This document shows positions 9,557 to 19,771 of a stretch of 64,000 nt of DNA, in pieces (position 1 is the stretch's first letter; every line of letters begins with the position of its first letter). Location: positions 12,876,501 to 12,940,500 of the forward strand of contig NC_021658.1 in the NCBI RefSeq assembly GCF_000418325.1, given 5' to 3'. The position numbers were made by a program, and so were the translations under genes. The stretch comes from Sorangium cellulosum So0157-2 (lineage in GTDB: Bacteria; Myxococcota_A; Polyangia; Polyangiales; Polyangiaceae). The notes beneath the pieces are model-generated. The model did not search any database. It was not told the origin of the DNA and saw nothing but the letters and a program-made list of their open reading frames with translations.

Positions 9557-12500
9557 ATGGCGAACCGCGTGGTCGCCCTCCCCGAACCGCACCCGAATGA
9601 CGATGAAGATGTCGTGTGGGGGATCTCCACGGCCAGCGCGCTGTGGGCGCGCGGCGAGCGGCGCGACGCCATCGTGTGGCTGCGACGCGCGGCCGATGCG
9701 GCGGGGGCGGCCGGGCAGCCGTTCCGCGCCTCGGAGCTCGGGCTGTGCGCGACGGCGCTCGAGGAGGTGATGGCCTCGGAGGTCGGGCAGCCGAGCGATC
9801 CCGATCTCCTGGAGACGATCGCCAGCGAGGACGACGCGCCGTCCCCGCCCGCCGACGACGAGGACGAAGCGCCGCCGTCCGACGAGCAGACCTGGCGCCG
9901 CCGCATCTCGCTCGCCGCAGAGCTGCGCGCCTCGATGCCCTCGATCGAGATCGACCTGTTCGAGCCGCTCTCGGAGCCGGAGCTGGCCGCCGAGGCGGAG
10001 CGCCTGGAGGTGCCGTCGCGGCCGTCGCCGAGGCTCCTCGCGGGCGCGGCGGAGGGGCCGGCCGCGGCGGGCCGGCCGATCGCGCCGTTTTCTCCTGCGC
10101 CTGCCGGGTTTTCGCAGGGCAGCGCGCCGCAACCGCCGCCTCCCCCGCCGCCTCCCCCGCCGCCGATGACGCAGCGGCCGGCGCAGCAGGCTCCTGGCGG
10201 CGCGCTCCCGCCGCCTGCACCGCCCGCGCAGCCGCCGCCCTCCTTCGGGCCGGAGACGCCGCGCTCGCAGCCGCCGGCTGCGCCGTATCCGCAGCCGCCG
10301 GCCGCCACATACCCGCAGCAACGGCTCGACCCACCGTACGCACAGCCGCCTGCGCGGGTGGCCCCCTCGGTGCCCCCGCCGGCGGCGCCCAACGCCCAGG
10401 CCGGCGCGCTTTATCGGAGCCAACCACCACCGGCGCCTCCGCTGGCTGCCCCGCCGGCAGCGAGCGCTGTCCCGCCGCCGCCTCCGCCGCCAGGGTCTCC
10501 GTCGATCAGGCCGCAGAGCACCCCGGACCCGCACTCGCTCGCGGCGCAGACCAGGACGCAGAGCGCTCAGCCGCCCGCCCCGCAGCCGCCGCCGGCCGTG
10601 CCGCGGGCAGCTTCGCCCAGGCCGTCATCGGCCCCGCCCCGCATTTCCCCGGCGCCGGAGCTTCCGGAGCCGCCGCCCACCCTGGCGTCGTTGCCGGATC
10701 GTGGCCGGGCCGACGCCACGCTGGCGCCACCGCCGCCCCCGCGCCCCGCCGCGGCGTACTCCACGAGCGAGCCGCCGCCTGCGGTGCCGCTGCCTTCGTC
10801 GACGTCCTCCCCGCTTCCGGCAGCAACCGTCGGAGCTCCACGGCCGCCGCGCCACATCGCGGATGCGCATTCACCGCCCGCACCAGGAATCGCCGCGCCC
10901 GCGTCGACGCCGCCGCAGCCGCCGTCCTTCGGGCCAGGGGCGGGCAGGGGCAGCGACGCCACCGGCGTCGCGAGGTCGTCGAGCGCGTGGCGCCGCCGCC
11001 GCTTTCGGCCGCCCCTTCCGCGGCGCCGCTGCCGCCCGCGCCCGTCGCGCCGACGCACCCGCCGACGCTTCCTCCGCCGGCGCCGCCGCCAGTACCCACG
11101 CTGACCTCCGTCGCGCCTCCGTCGCACGCTGCGCCGCTGCCGCCGCCCGTCGCACCGCTGCCGCCGCCTGCTGCACCTCCGCCGCCTGCTGCGCCGCCGC
11201 CGTCGGCCGCACCGCCGCTATCGGCGCCGCCGTTGGCCGCACCGCCGCTATCGGCGCCGCCGCCTGCTGCGCCTCCGCCGCCCGCGGCGTCGTCGCCTTC
11301 CGCGCCGCCGCTGGCCGCGCCGCCTCCGCCGCTCTCCGCGGCGCCGCCGCTGTCGGCGCCGCCGCTATCGGCGCCGCCACTACCGCCGCCGCCCGCAGCG
11401 CCGTCTCCTTCCGCGCCGCCGCCGGCCGCGCCGCCGACCGCGCCCCTCGCCTCCGCCGCGCCGCTGTCGCCCTCGACGCCGCCGGACGCCCCGAGCCCCG
11501 CAGCGCTCACCGAGGTGCACGCGCCGGACGACGACATCGTCGGCGAGATCCTCGTCGAAGCTCCGATCCCGACGCCCGCCCCAGCCCGCACAGAGACGGC
11601 CGCTCCCACCGTCGCAACGGCTGGCTCGAGAAGGAAACCTCGCGAGCCGATCCTCGACCCCTGGTCCGACGACGCGGAGATCGCCGCGCCGCCTCGGCCT
11701 CTTCAGGAGACGATAACGCCGAGCGGCGACATGTACCTCGTGGCTCGCCGGCCCCCCTCGACACCGCAGGCGGGCGATGAGGAGGAGGTCGTCACCTCGG
11801 CAGCACCGCTCGACCTCGCGCTCAAGCGGAAGCCGATCTCCGCGCGGCCGCCGGCGCCGCCGGCACCCGCGCCGCAGGCCCCCGCGCAGCCCGCACCCGC
11901 GCCGCCGGCACCCGCGCCGCAGGCCCCCGCGCCGCCGCGCGCCCGCGCAGTCACGCCCTCTGGAAGCGAGTCGCCCGGGCACCTCGGGGCCTCCGCCGAC
12001 GACGTTGTCTCGAAGGGCGCCGGCGCGGCCGCCATCCCTGCGACGACAATCGAGCCTGCCGCGAGCACGGAAGAGCCCTCCCCGATCTCGACGCCCGATG
12101 GGACCGTCGTCATCGAGCTCTCCGACAGCGATCTCGACGCTCCGACGTCGTCGCGGCACGACAGCCCCTTCCCCGCGCCGCAGGCGGCGGCGCAAGGCGA
12201 CGACGTGCAGGCGAAGGCCGGTCCGCCGCCCGGCGAGCCCGCCTCCGGCGGCGCCGCGGACCCGGCGCAGCGCCCGCTCGAGCTCGATGCAGCGACCGCC
12301 GAGCCCGCGGAGGAAGAGCTGCTCGACGACGCGGACATCGCGCTCGTGGAGGAGCCCGCGACCCAGGCGACCGCCGTCGAGCCGCTGCCGGCGGGCGACG
12401 CCTCCCTGGCGACCGATGCGGCGCAGCCCTTCGCGACCGATGCGGCGCAGCCCGGAGCGCTCGCGGTCGAACGGTCCGGACCGGACGCGGGCGGGACCAT

Positions 12501-13419
12501 CGACCTCGCCGCCATCGTGCTCGACCCGCCGCCCGGCTCGCCGCCGGCAGAGGGAACGGCCGCGACCGTCGACCTCGACCCGGGGCTGGCGCCGGATCTG
12601 CCGCAGCCGGAGGCGGCGAGCGCCTCGCCGCTCGCCGCCGGCGCCGCGGCCCTCACCGGCCGCGACCTCGAGCACATCGAGGCGTTCGCCGACCTGCCCG
12701 AGGAGATGCACGACGAGCTCGCGCTCACGGCGCACGTGGAAGACCTCGCGCCCGACGAGGAGCTCGCCGTCTACGGGGCAGCGCTGGTGCTCAGCGGCAG
12801 CGCCGCGGTGTGCGCGACCATCGTCGATGCGCCCGCCGAGCACGCCGCCATCAGGACGCTCGTGCCGTCCCGCGGGACGCTCGAGGAAGGCATCCCGCTG
12901 CGCATCGTCGCCGGCGCGCGCGGCGCGCGGGTGGCGATCTGGGACCAGGCGACCATCGACAACGCGCTCCGCACCTGCCCCTGGGTGCTCGACGAGCTGC
13001 GCGCCGTCGCGGACCGGCTCCAGTCGCTCGCCGGCGTCACCATGGGGCCGCTCGGCGAGCTCGAGGAGACGCTGCTGCACCGGGTCCTCGGCCGGCTCCG
13101 CCTGCGCAGCCTGGAGCCCGGCGAGCCGCTGATCCACGCAGGCAATCCGATGCCCGGCCTCGTGATCGTCGGCGCCGGCACGCTGGAGCTGGTCGCGGAG
13201 CGGACGCAGGAGCTCGCCGGCGCCGCCAGGCCGGGCGAGCTGCTGTTCGCCTCCGAGCTGCTCGGCGGCCAGCCGGCGCCGGCGATCGCGCGCGCGGCCG
13301 GGACCGGCGCGCTCGTGCTCATCGCCGACCACCCGGCGCTGCGCGAGCTGTTCGAGAGCACGCCGGAGCTGCTCTCCATCCTCGCGCAGTCCGTCTCGCT
13401 GAACACCCAGCGCAGCTGA
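9557..13419 (+). CDS. Pro-rich protein with C-terminal cyclic-nucleotide-binding-like domains (frameshifted)
   Basis: The ATG at 9557 is preceded by AGGTGG at 9543-9548; GTG codons at 9545 and 9548 are also in frame. Residues 1-75 form a helical domain (TASALWARGERRDAIVWLRR). A very long Pro/Ala/Ser linker of several hundred residues follows. Between about 10930 and 10975 the coding frame changes by one base: upstream frame ...SFGPGAGRGSDATG, downstream frame VVERVAPPPLSAA... The downstream frame then stays open to 13419. The last 250 residues hold two folds resembling cyclic-nucleotide-binding domains (PDEELAVYGAALVLSG..., LEPGEPLIHAGNPMPGLVIV). The phosphate-binding Arg motif of true cNMP binders is not obvious, so ligand binding is uncertain. 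The intended product is about 1290 residues. A regulator or sensor is likely; partners are unknown. Confidence 0.7.
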
Positions 13420-13508
13420 ACGAGGCTGGCCGCGCCGCGCAGGGCGGCCCGCCGCATCGCCCGCCCGTCACGAGCGCTGCGCGCCCGAGGCCTCGAGCGA
13501 AACCTGCT

Positions 13509-14228
13509 CTAGAGCCGGCCTCTCGCGGAGCGCAGTCGTCGCGCGGCTTCCTGCTCCAGCGGGGCGGCCTCGGTGGGCTCCTCGTCGTCGTTGAGCTGCC
13601 AGACGAGCTCGCTGTTGCCCTGCGCCCCGGCGAAGCGGAGCCCGAACCACTTCGCGTTCGGCGAGATCGTCGGCCTGCCCTCCGCGGTCGCGCGCGGGAA
13701 GCGGATGCGGAACGCCTGCCGCCACACCGTGTTGTACGGGAAGTACGTCCGCTCGAGCGCGTTCGGCTTCGGGATCGCGACGATCTCCTCGGGCGCCGTC
13801 TCGTTCCCGGTGTCGTCGATCAGCCGGACGATCCACGCGCTGTTCGGCGTCGAGAGGTCGTTGTACTTGCGCTCGCCGCCGAAGATCGCGACGAAGAACT
13901 GGTGGCGCTGGCGCGTCTCCTCGAGCGTCCTCTCGAGCAGCTTCTGCCGTTGCTCGATCGTGAGCCGGTAGTCCTGCGCGTAGCGGGCCACGTAGGCCCA
14001 GCGGAAGTCCCACGACTCGAACGTCGCGGTGGCGGTGAGGAAGTTGTCGAGCTCCGAGAGCGCGAACAGGTGCTCCGTGCGCGTCCACGCGCGCAGCACG
14101 TTCTCGTAGTCCGTCGCGACGTACTCGCGCGGCCCCTCGTTCAGGCTGACGAGCTGGGTCGCGCAGCCGGTCGACGCGAGGAGCGCCGCGAGAACCAGAC
14201 CGCGCCGGAGCCATGCCGCAATGACCAC
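13509..14228 (-). CDS. Hypothetical lipoprotein
   Basis: A GTG at 14228 gives 239 residues and a textbook lipoprotein signal (MVIAAWLRRGLVLAALLASTGC). The open frame extends another 19 codons to 14285, but that would bury the signal behind an Arg-rich tail. The mature protein contains conserved-looking stretches (TRTEHLFALSELDNFLTATA, FFVAIFGGERKYND, WIVRLIDDTGNE, SELVWQL) and no Cys-rich or repeat regions. I do not recognise the family. It lies downstream of a putative outer-membrane protein gene and rseP on the same strand, so an envelope role is likely. The gap to the upstream gene is about 180 bases and G/C-rich. Confidence 0.75.
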   Translation of the reverse strand: MVIAAWLRRGLVLAALLASTGCATQLVSLNEGPREYVATDYENVLRAWTRTEHLFALSELDNFLTATATFESWDFRWAYVARYAQDYRLTIEQRQKLLERTLEETRQRHQFFVAIFGGERKYNDLSTPNSAWIVRLIDDTGNETAPEEIVAIPKPNALERTYFPYNTVWRQAFRIRFPRATAEGRPTISPNAKWFGLRFAGAQGNSELVWQLNDDEEPTEAAPLEQEAARRLRSARGRL

Positions 14229-14411
14229 GCCGCCAGGGTACCTAGCGGCCGCGCTGGATGCACGCGCTCGAACGAGATCCCTCACCTTCGCCCGCGGGAG
14301 CGCGCTCGCCGGGGTGCGCCCGGGCCGGCGCGCGGCGGGGCGCCCAATCCTCCTAGCCTCCCCCCCCGCGCGCGAGCGCGGGCCCGGCGAGCGCGCCGCC
14401 CGCTCACCGGC

Positions 14412-15395
14412 TCATCGGCGCGCCCGCGGGCGATCCGTCGGGAAGGTGAACCCGACGCTGAGCCGCGCGGCGTAGTACCAGGCGACGTCGCCGCGCAGCG
14501 GGGTCGCGATCGGCAAGAGCACGCTCAGCGCCGGCTGCACGTTCGCCAGGATGAAGCGGATGCTCGGCGAGATCGCGAACGTCGCGCGCTTGTCGTCCGA
14601 CAGATCCTGCGTGAGCTGGTAGACCTCCCACACCTCCAGGCCCACGCCGACCGGCGGGGCGAGCCGGTAGCCGAAGTAGAACGCGGTGTACGCCGAGATG
14701 TCGGTGCGGCGCTCGTCGGACCGGAGGCGGCGCACGACCAGCGACCAGTCGATGCCCTGCCGGAGCTGGAAGATGAACGGCCCGGTGATGTGCCGCATGT
14801 CGAACCAGGGGCGGAACGTGAGCGTGAGCTCCCGGAAGCGCGTCTCGTCCCACGGCCGCACCACGCGCGCGGTCCGCAGCACCTCGGCCTCGGCCGACGA
14901 GACGTCGCGCGGGACCGGGAGGACGATGCCGAAGCCTCCCCCGGACGCGAGCCCGCGCACGCTCGACCAGACGCCCCGCCCGTAGAGCTCGGGGCTCCCG
15001 AGCAAGATCGACCGACCGACCCCCGGCACGCTCGCGGCGGCGCTGTCGTGCACCGCGCCGACGAACCACTTGCGGGGGACGAGCGGCACCTCCATCTCGC
15101 CGTGCGAGTACCAGGCGTAGGCGGTCCTGCCGCCCGCCTGGCTCGTCGCCTCGGGCTCGATCGCGGCCGCCGTGTACTCGAACGTGAAGGTCGGATCGCG
15201 CAGCGTGAGCCCTGGGAGCGTCGGGGGCGCGGGGACGTCGAAGACGGCCTGCTCTTCCTCGTCGGACCACGCGCCCGGCCCCGGCGGCGCGGCCAGCGCG
15301 GCCCCCGTCTCGCCGGCGAGCGCGAGGAGCGAGAGGCACGCCGCCGCGCGGGCGAGCCGCCCGGCCGGCGCCGGAGCCCGCGCGGGATACCTCAT
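14412..15395 (-). CDS. Putative outer-membrane protein
   Basis: This 327-residue protein starts with a long signal peptide (ARAAACLSLLALAGETGAALA) with a likely cleavage site after GAALA. The rest has alternating hydrophobic and polar stretches and many aromatic residues, as in a beta-barrel (TAYAWYSHGEMEVPLV, TDISAYTAFYFGYRLAPP, GDVAWYYAARLSVGFTF). The C-terminus reads VGFTFPTDRPRARR, so the usual terminal aromatic is followed by a short basic tail. The specific function is unknown. It sits directly downstream of rseP (26-nt gap, same strand) and may share its transcript, which would link it to envelope maintenance. Confidence 0.72.
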   Translation of the reverse strand: MRYPARAPAPAGRLARAAACLSLLALAGETGAALAAPPGPGAWSDEEEQAVFDVPAPPTLPGLTLRDPTFTFEYTAAAIEPEATSQAGGRTAYAWYSHGEMEVPLVPRKWFVGAVHDSAAASVPGVGRSILLGSPELYGRGVWSSVRGLASGGGFGIVLPVPRDVSSAEAEVLRTARVVRPWDETRFRELTLTFRPWFDMRHITGPFIFQLRQGIDWSLVVRRLRSDERRTDISAYTAFYFGYRLAPPVGVGLEVWEVYQLTQDLSDDKRATFAISPSIRFILANVQPALSVLLPIATPLRGDVAWYYAARLSVGFTFPTDRPRARR

Positions 15396-15420
15396 GCCAC
15401 GGGGAGGCGCGGGCTCGACG

Positions 15421-16527
15421 CTACTTCGACCCGAGGCCGAAATCGTTCGCGGTGACGTAGAGCATCAGCCCGATCAGCATGAACACGCCGACCAGATGGA
15501 TGTGCGCCTCGATGCGGGCGTTCGGCCGGCGCCGCGTGGCGGCCTCGTAGAACAGGAACATCAGCCGGCCGCCGTCCAGGGCCGGGAACGGGATCAGGTT
15601 GAACGCGCCGAGGTAGGCCGAGAGCAGGCCGAGGAACTCGAGCCCCTCGGCCCACCCGCGCTTGGCCGCGTGCGCCGTCTCCTCGATCATCCGCTTCGGG
15701 CCCCCGAGCTCGCCCTCGACCTTGCCCGTCAGGTACTGGCCGAGCCCGACGACCAGGCTCTGCACGACCTTCGGCGGCTTCGTCACGGCGAGCACCGCGG
15801 CCTCCTTCGCGGTCACCGGCGCCGACTGGACCGGCCCGATGGCCATCACGCCGATCTTGCCCGCGCCGTTCTCGTTCACCGGGGTGACCTGGGCCTGGAC
15901 GCGCTCGCCGGCGCGCTCCACGACGACGTCGAGCGGACGGCCGGGGCTGCGGGAGATGATCTCCGCCATCTTCTCCCAGTCCTTGATCGGGGCTCCGTCG
16001 ATCTCGACGATGCGATCGCCGTCCTTGAGGTTGGCCGCCGCGGCCGGCATCCCGGCGACCACGCCGATGTCCGTCAGGCGGTAGGGCTTGCCCCCCGTCA
16101 TCAGGCTCGCGAAGAAGAGCACCGACGCGAACAGGTAGTTGGCGAGCGGACCGGCGAAGATCGCGGCGATCCGGCCCATCAGGCTCGCGTTCGCGTAGCT
16201 GCCCTTGTCCTCGGGGTCGACCTCCTCGAGCGGGTTCATCCCCGCGATCTGCACGTACGCGAGGAAGGGGATCATCGCGACCTGGAACACGGTGGGGCCG
16301 TGCTTCACCGGGTCGTGACGCCAGAGCCGCACGCGGACCTTGTCCGCGGCGGTCGTGAACCAGAAGTACCCGTCCTTCGGGACCACCTTGAAGAAGGTGG
16401 GGCCGAAGCCGATCGAGAACTTCAGGACGCGCATGCCGTAGGCGCGCGCGGCGAGGTAGTGCCCTCCCTCGTGGACGACCATCAGCAGGGCGAGCCCGAG
16501 GATGCCTACGAAATACCAGCCGACCAT
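15421..16527 (-). CDS. rseP: Site-2 metalloprotease RseP (M50 family) with PDZ domain
   Basis: This intramembrane zinc protease cuts transmembrane anchors, classically anti-sigma factors after a first-site cut. The first membrane helix carries the HExxH motif at H19-E20-G-G-H23. A PDZ domain lies near residues 160-240 (PAAAANLKDGDRIVEIDGAP). The second metal-binding motif, PALDGGRLMF, lies near residue 325 in another helix, followed by the last helix (HLVGVFMLIGLMLYV). The length of 368 residues is close to one-PDZ members; Escherichia coli RseP is about 450 with two PDZ domains. No sigma/anti-sigma pair lies next to it, so its substrate cannot be read from context. The ATG at 16527 is well placed, because the motif begins only 19 residues in. 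Confidence 0.95.
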   Translation of the reverse strand: MVGWYFVGILGLALLMVVHEGGHYLAARAYGMRVLKFSIGFGPTFFKVVPKDGYFWFTTAADKVRVRLWRHDPVKHGPTVFQVAMIPFLAYVQIAGMNPLEEVDPEDKGSYANASLMGRIAAIFAGPLANYLFASVLFFASLMTGGKPYRLTDIGVVAGMPAAAANLKDGDRIVEIDGAPIKDWEKMAEIISRSPGRPLDVVVERAGERVQAQVTPVNENGAGKIGVMAIGPVQSAPVTAKEAAVLAVTKPPKVVQSLVVGLGQYLTGKVEGELGGPKRMIEETAHAAKRGWAEGLEFLGLLSAYLGAFNLIPFPALDGGRLMFLFYEAATRRRPNARIEAHIHLVGVFMLIGLMLYVTANDFGLGSK

Positions 16528-16705
16528 CTCCGGCTAGTCTAACCAGGGCGGGGCGCATCCGCACGCGCCCGATGTCCGCCCCGTACGCCTGCCCCGGCAA
16601 GATCCCGCCGCCCACGGCGGAGTCCGGGCGCTCTCCCCCGGCCCCCGCGGCGGCAGGGCGGCGCTCCGGGCGGTCCAGCCCGCCGGAGAGGCGGCGCGGC
16701 GCGGC

Positions 16706-17272
16706 TCAGCCGGTGAAGAACGATGCGCCGATGCTGAAGAAGGGATAGCCGATCCGCATGGTCAGCGAGATGTCGTCGTTGAAGTGGTACCGGCCGCCGA
16801 CCATGGTGACGAAGTCGAACCACACCTCGTCGTAGAAGCCGTCGGTGCGGAGGACGGCGCCGAGATCGGCGAAGGCGCTCCACTTGTCGTTGAAGAAGAA
16901 GTTCCACTGCATGGTGACCGGACTCCAGATGGTGAAGTCGCGGCGGCAGTACGTGCAGTTGGTGAAATCCAGGCCGAACGAGATGCCGACAGTGTTGTTG
17001 AGCCTGGGGATGAACGCCGGATCGGCGAGCTCGATCGTGGCGCGGAAGCCGACGCCGAACTCGGGGTCGCCGAAGTTGTCGTAGTACCTGCGCCCGTACC
17101 GCCGCAGGCCGTAGTCGCGGTGCAGGAAGACGAAGTTCCCGTGCGGCTCGAGCTCGGCCACGTAGTCGGGGTGATCGTTCGGATTCTTGATGTTCGCCTG
17201 CGCTTCGGGCGCGAGCGTGAGGAGGGTGACGGAAGCGAGAGCGACACTCACGAGCGAGGGGAGCGCTTTCAT
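16706..17272 (-). CDS. Small outer-membrane beta-barrel-like protein
   Basis: The open frame runs far upstream, but the ATG at 17272 gives a clean signal peptide (MKALPSLVSVALASVTLLTL...) with cleavage expected after EAQA, and upstream codons are repeat-derived. The product is 188 residues. The mature part has regular alternation typical of beta strands and many aromatic residues (YGRRYYDNFGDPEFGVGF, FTIWSPVTMQWNFFFND, ISLTMRIGYPFFSIG), so a small outer-membrane or periplasmic barrel is likely. Two Cys (CTYC) sit in a loop. No specific family is recognised. It stands about 180 bases upstream of rseP on the same strand, with no overlap. Confidence 0.72.
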   Translation of the reverse strand: MKALPSLVSVALASVTLLTLAPEAQANIKNPNDHPDYVAELEPHGNFVFLHRDYGLRRYGRRYYDNFGDPEFGVGFRATIELADPAFIPRLNNTVGISFGLDFTNCTYCRRDFTIWSPVTMQWNFFFNDKWSAFADLGAVLRTDGFYDEVWFDFVTMVGGRYHFNDDISLTMRIGYPFFSIGASFFTG

Positions 17273-17665
17273 GGGCTCTTCGTACCAAAGGAACGGCAGC
17301 GAAGGAAGCGAACGGCCACGGGGCCGGGTCATGGCGGCCGCCCCGGGATGGCGGCCGCCCCGGGATGGCGGCCGCCCCGGGATGGCGATGCCGCACCACA
17401 CGCGCGGCGCGCTGCGCCCGGAGCGGAGCGCGCCGCGGCGCCGCGAGCCGTCGCCGCGAGCCCGCACCGCGCCGCGAGCCCGCACCGCGACGTGAGCCCG
17501 CGCCCGCGACGCGAGCCCGCGCCGCGACGTGAGCCCGCGCCGCGACGTGAGCCGGCGCCCGCGACGCGAGCTCGTCTGGCTGAGGCGCGCGCTTCGGGGT
17601 AAACAGAGCGAGCGCCGCATGAGCCCGCGTGCCGCTGCGGGGGCGGCCTTCCCGGGAGCGTCGAG
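17273..17665. repeat. Divergent intergenic region with 17-bp and about 16-bp tandem repeats
   Basis: The gap between two divergent genes holds two simple arrays. The first has exact 17-bp units beginning ATGGCGGCCGCC at 17331, 17348 and 17365, with a fragment at 17382. The second, about 17450-17570, has imperfect units of about 16-17 bp around CGCGACGTGAGCCCGCG. Open frames cross them only because the repeats lack stops. No gene is supported. Promoters for both flanking genes should lie here. Confidence 0.75.
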
Positions 17666-19480
17666 ATGAGAGGACCGACAAGCGTCATCCAGCTGGCCCG
17701 TGGCTGCGCGCGCATCGGCGGCGCGCTCGTCGCGGCCGCCGCGCTCGCCTGCAGCGCCACGATCCACGTCGCCGGGCCGCCGCCCGAGGGGCCGGCGCAG
17801 CCGACGGCGCCGCAGAAGAAGCCCCCCGCGCCGGCCGAGCCCGCCGCGCCCGCGGAGCCGCCCGCGGCCGTCGAGCCGTTCGTGAAGACGCGCGACTCCG
17901 ACGCGTGGGTGAGCCAGACCTTGAAGCTGCAGCGGCGGTACGAGCGCGTGCTCGTCGTGGGCGCGCCGGCGCCCGCCACGATCCGCGTCGCCGCGCTCGA
18001 TCTGAACGCGCCGGGCGCCGCGGCCGAGCCGCAGGATCTGCCGGTCACGCGCGCGTTCGCGACGCTCCAGGACGCCGCGGACGCGGCCCGCGGCGGCGAT
18101 CTCGTCGCGGTGCTGGCGGGCGCGTACGCGGGGTTCTCGCTGGGCGAGAAGCCGAGCGCCACCCAGGAGCGGTACATCCATTTCAAGGCCATGGGGCGCC
18201 CGGGCGAGGTCGTGATCCACCGGGGGGCCGCCGCCGACCCGAACTGGATGATCTACCTGAAGGGGGCGCACCACGTGGTGATCGAGGGGTTCCGCCTCGC
18301 CGGCAGCAGCGGGCCCGGCAGGCAGAGCGCGGGCACGCCGAAGGCGGGGATCATGGTCGACGGCGCGTTCGGCGAGACCGGCAGGCTGGCGCACCACATC
18401 GCGATCGTCGGCAACTTCTCTCATCACCATCGGACGTGGGGGTTTCACTCCACCGACAGCCACACCGTCCTCCTGCAGGACAACCTGTTCGCCTTCTCCG
18501 CCGCCGAGCACGGCGCCTACGTGTCCGACGGCTCGGACAACTACGTGGTTCGTCGCAACGTGTTCTTCGGCAACAGCGCGAGCGGGTTCCAGGCGAACCT
18601 CGATCCGGAGGCCTCGCTCGACGCGGTGCTGGAGCACCCGTCGTTCCGGGGCTATCCGCGCAGGGAGCCGACCCGCGCCTGGGCCGCGGGGCTGGTGAAG
18701 CTCGCGACGGACCGGTTCGGCGAGCACGGGTTTCCGGACGGCCGCGGCGTGAACTTCATCATCGAGCGGAACGTCATCAACGGCAACGGGCGCATCGGCG
18801 GCGGGGCGATCAACCTCGCGGGGGTGTCGGACTCCGTCATCCAGAACAACCTCATTTACGGCAACCTCGGCAGCGGGATCGCGCAGTGGGACAACGGCAA
18901 CCCGTTCGACCAGGCCTATGTGGAGCCGGGCCCGCGCTCTCCGGAGCAGGTGAGCGGCCCCGACGCGCTGCCGCTCTGGGGCTGCCGCAACAACCTGATC
19001 CGCAACAACACCGTGGTCATGAGCAGCCGGGGCCGGCCCGCGCTCCAGTGCGGCAACGGGAGCTGGGGTTGCCGGCTGCGGAACAACATCCTCGTCAGCG
19101 ACGACTCGCCCTCGATCGAGGTGCTGAGCACGAGCATCTACCGGTTCGACGCGGGCCACAACGTGGTGACCCAGGTGAGCTACGGCGGGATGCCCGACGG
19201 GCTGAAGCGCCTGGCGGCGGCGCTGCCGGAGACGCGGGCGATCACGGGCATCACGCGCGCGCGGCTCGCGGCGGAGGTGGTGCGCGCGGGCGAGGAGCCG
19301 TGGGTGGTCGTCGAGGGGAGCTGGTGGAAGCTCAACCCGAGCCGGCCCGATTTCAGGCCGAAGCGGTCGTCCAAGATGCTGCTCGGGCAGGGCGACGCGC
19401 GCGAGGTGCCGGCGCTGGATCTGCTCGGCGAGAAGCGCGGCGGCGCGGAGCTCGGGGCGCTGTCGCCGGGGCCGGGATGA
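17666..19480 (+). CDS. Right-handed beta-helix repeat lipoprotein
   Basis: The ATG at 17666 gives 604 residues. The N-terminus has a signal with lipobox AAALAC at about residue 29, then a Pro/Ala-rich spacer. From about residue 120 to 470 the sequence is a parallel beta-helix with the ladder-like Asn and Ile/Val pattern of the PbH1 family (HHVVIEGFRLAGSS, HHIAIVGNFSHHH, NYVVRRNVFFGNSASG, VIQNNLIYGNLGSGIAQWDN, NLIRNNTVVMSS). Such proteins usually bind or cleave polysaccharide. No lyase active site can be assigned, so activity is open. The C-terminal 130 residues are outside the helix. It is divergent from the barrel gene and followed by G-rich intergenic DNA. Confidence 0.85.
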   Translation: MRGPTSVIQLARGCARIGGALVAAAALACSATIHVAGPPPEGPAQPTAPQKKPPAPAEPAAPAEPPAAVEPFVKTRDSDAWVSQTLKLQRRYERVLVVGAPAPATIRVAALDLNAPGAAAEPQDLPVTRAFATLQDAADAARGGDLVAVLAGAYAGFSLGEKPSATQERYIHFKAMGRPGEVVIHRGAAADPNWMIYLKGAHHVVIEGFRLAGSSGPGRQSAGTPKAGIMVDGAFGETGRLAHHIAIVGNFSHHHRTWGFHSTDSHTVLLQDNLFAFSAAEHGAYVSDGSDNYVVRRNVFFGNSASGFQANLDPEASLDAVLEHPSFRGYPRREPTRAWAAGLVKLATDRFGEHGFPDGRGVNFIIERNVINGNGRIGGGAINLAGVSDSVIQNNLIYGNLGSGIAQWDNGNPFDQAYVEPGPRSPEQVSGPDALPLWGCRNNLIRNNTVVMSSRGRPALQCGNGSWGCRLRNNILVSDDSPSIEVLSTSIYRFDAGHNVVTQVSYGGMPDGLKRLAAALPETRAITGITRARLAAEVVRAGEEPWVVVEGSWWKLNPSRPDFRPKRSSKMLLGQGDAREVPALDLLGEKRGGAELGALSPGPG

Positions 19481-19758
19481 GGGGGCGCCGGGGGCCGGGA
19501 TGGGATGAGGGGGAGGCTGAGGGGCCGGCGCCAGGCTGAGGCCGGCGCCGGGCTGAGGGAGCGCGGGGGCACCGCCGTCCGAAGGCGCCGCCGACGACCA
19601 AGAGCACCGGCGCGGCGGGGCGGGTGCCAGCGAACGCTGGCGCGGAAACGCTCACGCGGGGGCATCGAGCCGGCAAAAAAGGTCTTGCCGGGGGAATGCA
19701 GCAGGCGAACGATCGCGCCGCGCTGGGGGTAATCACGTGGAAGGCCCGCGGCGCGCCC

Positions 19759-19765
19759 AAGGAGG
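19759..19765 (+). promoter_or_regulatory. Shine-Dalgarno AAGGAGG deciding a start
   Basis: AAGGAGG directly abuts an ATG at 19766, which leaves no spacer. It lies six bases before the in-frame ATG at 19772, so 19772 is the likely start of the Cys-rich lipoprotein. Confidence 0.8.
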
Positions 19766-19771
19766 ATGGCG

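Noticed and set aside
17273..19159. Long minus-strand extension of the small barrel protein
   Set aside because: The extra codons come from tandem repeats and the antisense of the beta-helix gene; the ATG at 17272 opens a clean signal peptide.
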